Assembly: GCA_035333525.1 (NCBI GenBank)
Contig: DAOQQF010000006.1
Span: 1-33,984, forward strand
Length of the DNA stretch: 33,984 bases
Reading direction: 5' to 3'
Source of the DNA: CALMFT01 sp035333525
GTDB lineage: Bacteria > Patescibacteriota > Gracilibacteria > Absconditabacterales > Absconditicoccaceae
A program made the translations under genes and the position numbers. A model generated the notes under the pieces. The model did no database searches. It had not been told where the DNA came from and saw nothing but the letters and a program-made list of their open reading frames with translations. Position 1 is the first letter of the stretch, and the number at the start of each line of letters is the position of its first letter. This document shows positions 31,699 through 33,984 of this stretch, one piece after another.

Positions 31699-32142
31699 AT
31701 GACTAAACTCACTGTATCAACTACTATCCAAAAACCACTCGAATATATACGAGAAAGACGAAACAATCCAGATCATATCGTTCATCGATGTTTTGCTTCG
31801 GATGATTGGTGTTGTCCTAGAGCAAGTAATGACCTCAACGTATGAGGATTACTCATTGCCAGAATGGAGGCAAAAGATGGGTCTTTTGGTTTTGATATGA
31901 TAGGACAATACTCGGTGGTAGAACCCATGAACACAATCTCATATACTATGTGATCATATGAAAGAGATACTGATTTTGTAGATGCTGGTCGTGTTGTTGA
32001 TATTGTCTTTGAAGATTTATGAACCCAAGGAGTACGTCTTACAGAAACATTTGATGCAGAAGAAGTTCATAGTCATGATCTACAAATTGCGGGACGACAA
32101 GCAATCTTGGAAAACTTCAAAAAGTATGTAGAAACTCATTAG
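31699..32142 (+). CDS. AHSA1/SRPBCC domain protein
   Basis: This 147-aa protein belongs to the AHSA1-like SRPBCC group. PLEYIWERWNNPDHIVHWCF and ASDDWCCPRASNDLNVGG match the family pattern V-W-x-x-W-t-n-P-e-h-i-x-x-W...a-s-D-d-W...D-l-r-v-G-G; the first three Trp are CGA codons and the fourth is TGG. GWQAILENFKKYVE is the canonical C-terminal helix, again with CGA as Trp. It probably binds a hydrophobic ligand in the cytoplasm; ligand unknown. Confidence 0.9.
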
Positions 32143-32156
32143 TATATAAAAATAGC

Positions 32157-32510
32157 ATGTCTTATTCACCATCATTTCTGATTATCGTAAATGAGTTTAA
32201 TCATCTTATGTGTGATTTTGTATATACTCAAAAAGATATTGGATATGGCTACAGATGGACATTCCCCAACAAACATCGAGTAGATATGATCGACTACCAA
32301 AAAACAGGAACAACAATTATGAGAGTATGACGTGGTTCATGGCTAGCACAAAGATATCCTTTATTACATGGTTGGTTTGATGAAGTTTTGGGTGTCATAG
32401 CAAAAATTGAATTATCGCATAGCTCCGTATTGGAGTTAAAAAATGTCAAAGGAGTGCTACAGTTGCTCTATGATGCTCCCGCTTATACAACCAAGATCAT
32501 CCACAAGTAA
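32157..32510 (+). CDS. Unknown small protein
   Basis: This 117-aa protein begins MSYSPSFLIIVNEFNHLMCD and contains GYGYRWTFPNKHRVDMIDY. No domain or membrane helix was recognised. It lies 14 nt after the AHSA1-like gene and could share its transcript. Confidence 0.65.
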
Positions 32511-32783
32511 AAACTCTCTAAACTATCAATCAATAACCTTTCTACCTTCCTGGTCATTGTTATAATAAAAATGGACTTATTATCTTACTTAATAGTATAT
32601 TCTGAATAAGTGCCGATAATAATGAAGTTCAGGAGTGAGGAGCACCACAAGGAAACGAATAATTCTTAAATACAATCGGTATAATATCCAAAAATAATTC
32701 TAGAAAATCCATTGAAAATACAAAAATAAATCAGTATAATGCATCAGAATATCTTTTATTATTTTATTTTTCCTTGCGCTCTC
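32511..32783. other. Intergenic region upstream of the exported coiled-coil gene
   Basis: This 273-bp stretch has no supported ORF. Its only clear signal is the promoter at 32712-32740. A second TATAAT occurs at 32680-32685 without a convincing -35. Confidence 0.5.
32712..32740 (+). promoter_or_regulatory. Sigma70-type promoter TTGAAA-N17-TATAAT
   Basis: A near-consensus -35 (TTGAAA, 32712-32717) and a perfect -10 (TATAAT, 32735-32740) have 17-bp spacing, 43 bp before the ATG at 32784. It probably drives the exported coiled-coil protein and tag. Confidence 0.8.
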
Positions 32784-33341
32784 ATGAAAAAGCTCCTCCT
32801 TTCATCATTGTCTATGATTGTATTACTGGGAACAAGTAGTGTATTTGCGACCATTAGAGTTCCAGTTACTACCCTTCCTACAATTATTGTAAACACTGGT
32901 AGCACATCAAGCTCATCAACCAGTAACTCATCATCTTCATTTGACACAACTCCACTAACACAATGAGCATTACAAGTTTCCTTAGTTGATTTTCAAAATC
33001 TCAAAAAAGAGTTCAAAGCAATGAATGACGACTACAAAGCATTGAAAAAAGACTACAATGATCTCAAAAAACAATTCAATGACCTCAAAACACAACATAA
33101 TGACACCAAGACACAAGTGGTTTGACTCAAGTGACTACTATGATTACTCAATACTACACTTACTAAGCTATCAGAGAAATTCGTCAACCATACTCATAGT
33201 CTCAATGGTTACACTTCAGAATGAGCATCTATGGTAAATGGATGAAATGATAATCTGATCTATCTTCACCGATCCAACAAGATCACCAAAGAAAAGAGAG
33301 AGAAACTCAAAGAAACTGGTAAACCTCTTGAAATAAAATAA
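32784..33341 (+). CDS. Exported coiled-coil protein
   Basis: This 185-aa protein has a clear signal peptide: MKKLLLSSLSMIVLLGTSSV followed by FA. A Ser/Thr-rich linker (residues about 40-60) leads into a heptad-type coiled coil built from near-repeats of the form DYKALKKDYNDLKKQFNDLK. The C-terminal part (SLNGYTSEGASMVNG) is polar, ending in a basic helix. It is predicted to be secreted or periplasmic, with an unknown function. Its TAA overlaps the tag ATG (TAATG), so export protein and repair enzyme are translationally coupled, an odd pairing. Confidence 0.8.
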
Positions 33342-33919
33342 TGTCTCAACCTACTCTTATTAACAAACATCGTTGTCCACGATGTTTACGTGATCAGTTG
33401 TATATCGATTATCATGATAAGGAATGGGGTGTTCCTGTCCATGATGACCAGAAACATTTCGAGTTTCTCGTGCTCGAAACGTTTCAAGCGGGTTTATCTC
33501 GATATACGATTTTGGCTAAGAGAGAAAATTTTCGTCGCGCATTTGATGGGTTTACTCCCCACAAAATTGCCAACTACACCACAGCAAAGATTGACGAACT
33601 GGCGACGGATGCAGGTATTATCCGCAATCGCGCCAAGATTATTGCAACGGTAACCAATGCTCGTGTATTTTTGGATATACAAAAAAAGCGATGATCGCGA
33701 GAAACCTTTATTCGACGCTATACCGATGGCCAAACTATATACAACCAACGAACTGATCATCGTGACTGCCCTGCCAAGACAGCATTATCAGATCGTATCA
33801 GTGCAGATTTGAAACAGCTTGGCATGAAATTTGTAGGCTCTACTGTCATCTATGCACACCTCCAAGCCACTGGTCAGATCAATGATCATGTGGTAGATTG
33901 TTGGAAGTATGGGGGATAA
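33341..33919 (+). CDS. tag: 3-methyladenine DNA glycosylase I
   Basis: This 192-aa enzyme removes N3-methyladenine from alkylated DNA. RCPWC, YHDKEWGVPVHDD, FEFLVLETFQAGLSWYTIL and KRENFRRAF are family motifs, as is LKQLGMKFVGSTVIYAHLQA followed by NDHVVDC. Six codons that would be Arg under the standard code (14, 54, 117, 120, 125, 137) are CGA, and at least four fall at positions where Tag has Trp; CGT/CGC are used at true Arg positions. The gene looks less AT-rich than its neighbours and has only one in-frame TGA among about twelve Gly codons, hinting at later acquisition. Copy 5 of the dispersed element begins 12 nt after its stop. Confidence 0.93.
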
Positions 33920-33931
33920 GGTATTTTTAAA

Positions 33932-33984
33932 GGAACCTTGGGAAATAAGTAATACCAATTACGTATCAAAAGAGAACTATTATT
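33932..33984 (+). repeat. Dispersed 3'-element, copy 5 (family B, cut by window end)
   Basis: GGAACCTTGGGAAATAAGTA, then ATACCAATTACGTATCAAAA, then GAGAACTATTATT. It is identical to copy 4 except for two bases over the visible 53 bp, and continues past the window edge. Confidence 0.88.

Noticed and set aside
183..33919. Many genes seem broken by in-frame TGA stops, as if the window were full of pseudogenes
   Set aside because: Family motifs continue across every TGA, which sits on conserved glycines, and all frames end at TAA or TAG. Reassignment explains this; selenocysteine does not, because the positions are glycines and far too numerous.
33341..33919. Tag enzyme that has lost its conserved tryptophans (Arg instead)
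   Set aside because: The same CGA-for-Trp replacement occurs in at least ten other genes at invariant Trp positions, so codon reassignment is the simpler explanation.
1..33984. CRISPR array
   Set aside because: No set of direct repeats with regular unique spacers is present; the only tandem array is the 15-bp coding repeat, and the family B copies are kilobases apart in both orientations.

Overview
Organism. The window reads as chromosomal DNA of an Absconditabacteria/Gracilibacteria-type candidate phylum (CPR) bacterium that uses a non-standard genetic code. It is AT-rich, every gene stops at TAA or TAG, and TGA occurs in frame throughout, repeatedly at invariant glycines (P-loops, the MurD ATP site, the RluA active-site motif), so TGA = Gly. 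A second change is visible: CGA, and probably CGG, falls where protein families have tryptophan (PhnB-like VSWQ, DUF4143 GALWENF, CYTH DEWPG, VOC NPVGWFE, six positions in Tag), while CGT, CGC, AGA and AGG serve as arginine. UGA=Gly combined with CGA/CGG=Trp points to an Absconditabacterales (SR1) lineage. All CDS calls below were read with TGA=Gly; residues called W include CGA codons.

Layout. 1-9.3 kb: tatD (+) converges on a long minus-strand block containing a CYTH protein, a guanylate-kinase-like P-loop protein, a Nudix-methyltransferase fusion, a GreA-like factor, two tandem GHMP-kinase-like/winged-helix paralogues and a threonine-synthase-like PLP enzyme. 9.5-9.7 kb: tRNA-Val(GAC) and tRNA-Met(CAT), minus strand. 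9.8-13.4 kb: a membrane-anchored propeller-like protein, an RluA-type pseudouridine synthase and a TraX-family membrane protein in an overlapping plus-strand run, converging on a KilA-N gene. 14.3-22.5 kb: three plus-strand genes for large envelope-type proteins: a coiled-coil protein with a peptidoglycan-binding-like domain and a GTNTG repeat broken by a 100-N gap, a C-terminally anchored protein, and a 1379-aa PKD-repeat surface protein. 22.5-23.9 kb: a minus-strand operon (N-terminally short glycosyltransferase, unknown protein, HxGH nucleotidyltransferase), divergent from murD plus a GNAT gene. 26-33.9 kb: an accessory island of small stand-alone plus-strand genes (DoxX-like, AAA_14/DUF4143 ATPase, VOC proteins, SRPBCC proteins, DUF1697, small membrane and exported proteins, tag).

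Non-coding structure. A dispersed 50-78 bp element occurs five times, each time just downstream of a gene and in the same orientation as that gene, which suggests a shared transcript 3' element. A second imperfect repeat flanks the first 3.4 kb in inverted orientation. Start codons lack Shine-Dalgarno sequences and are instead preceded by T/C-rich leaders. No CRISPR array, insertion sequence or rRNA was seen.
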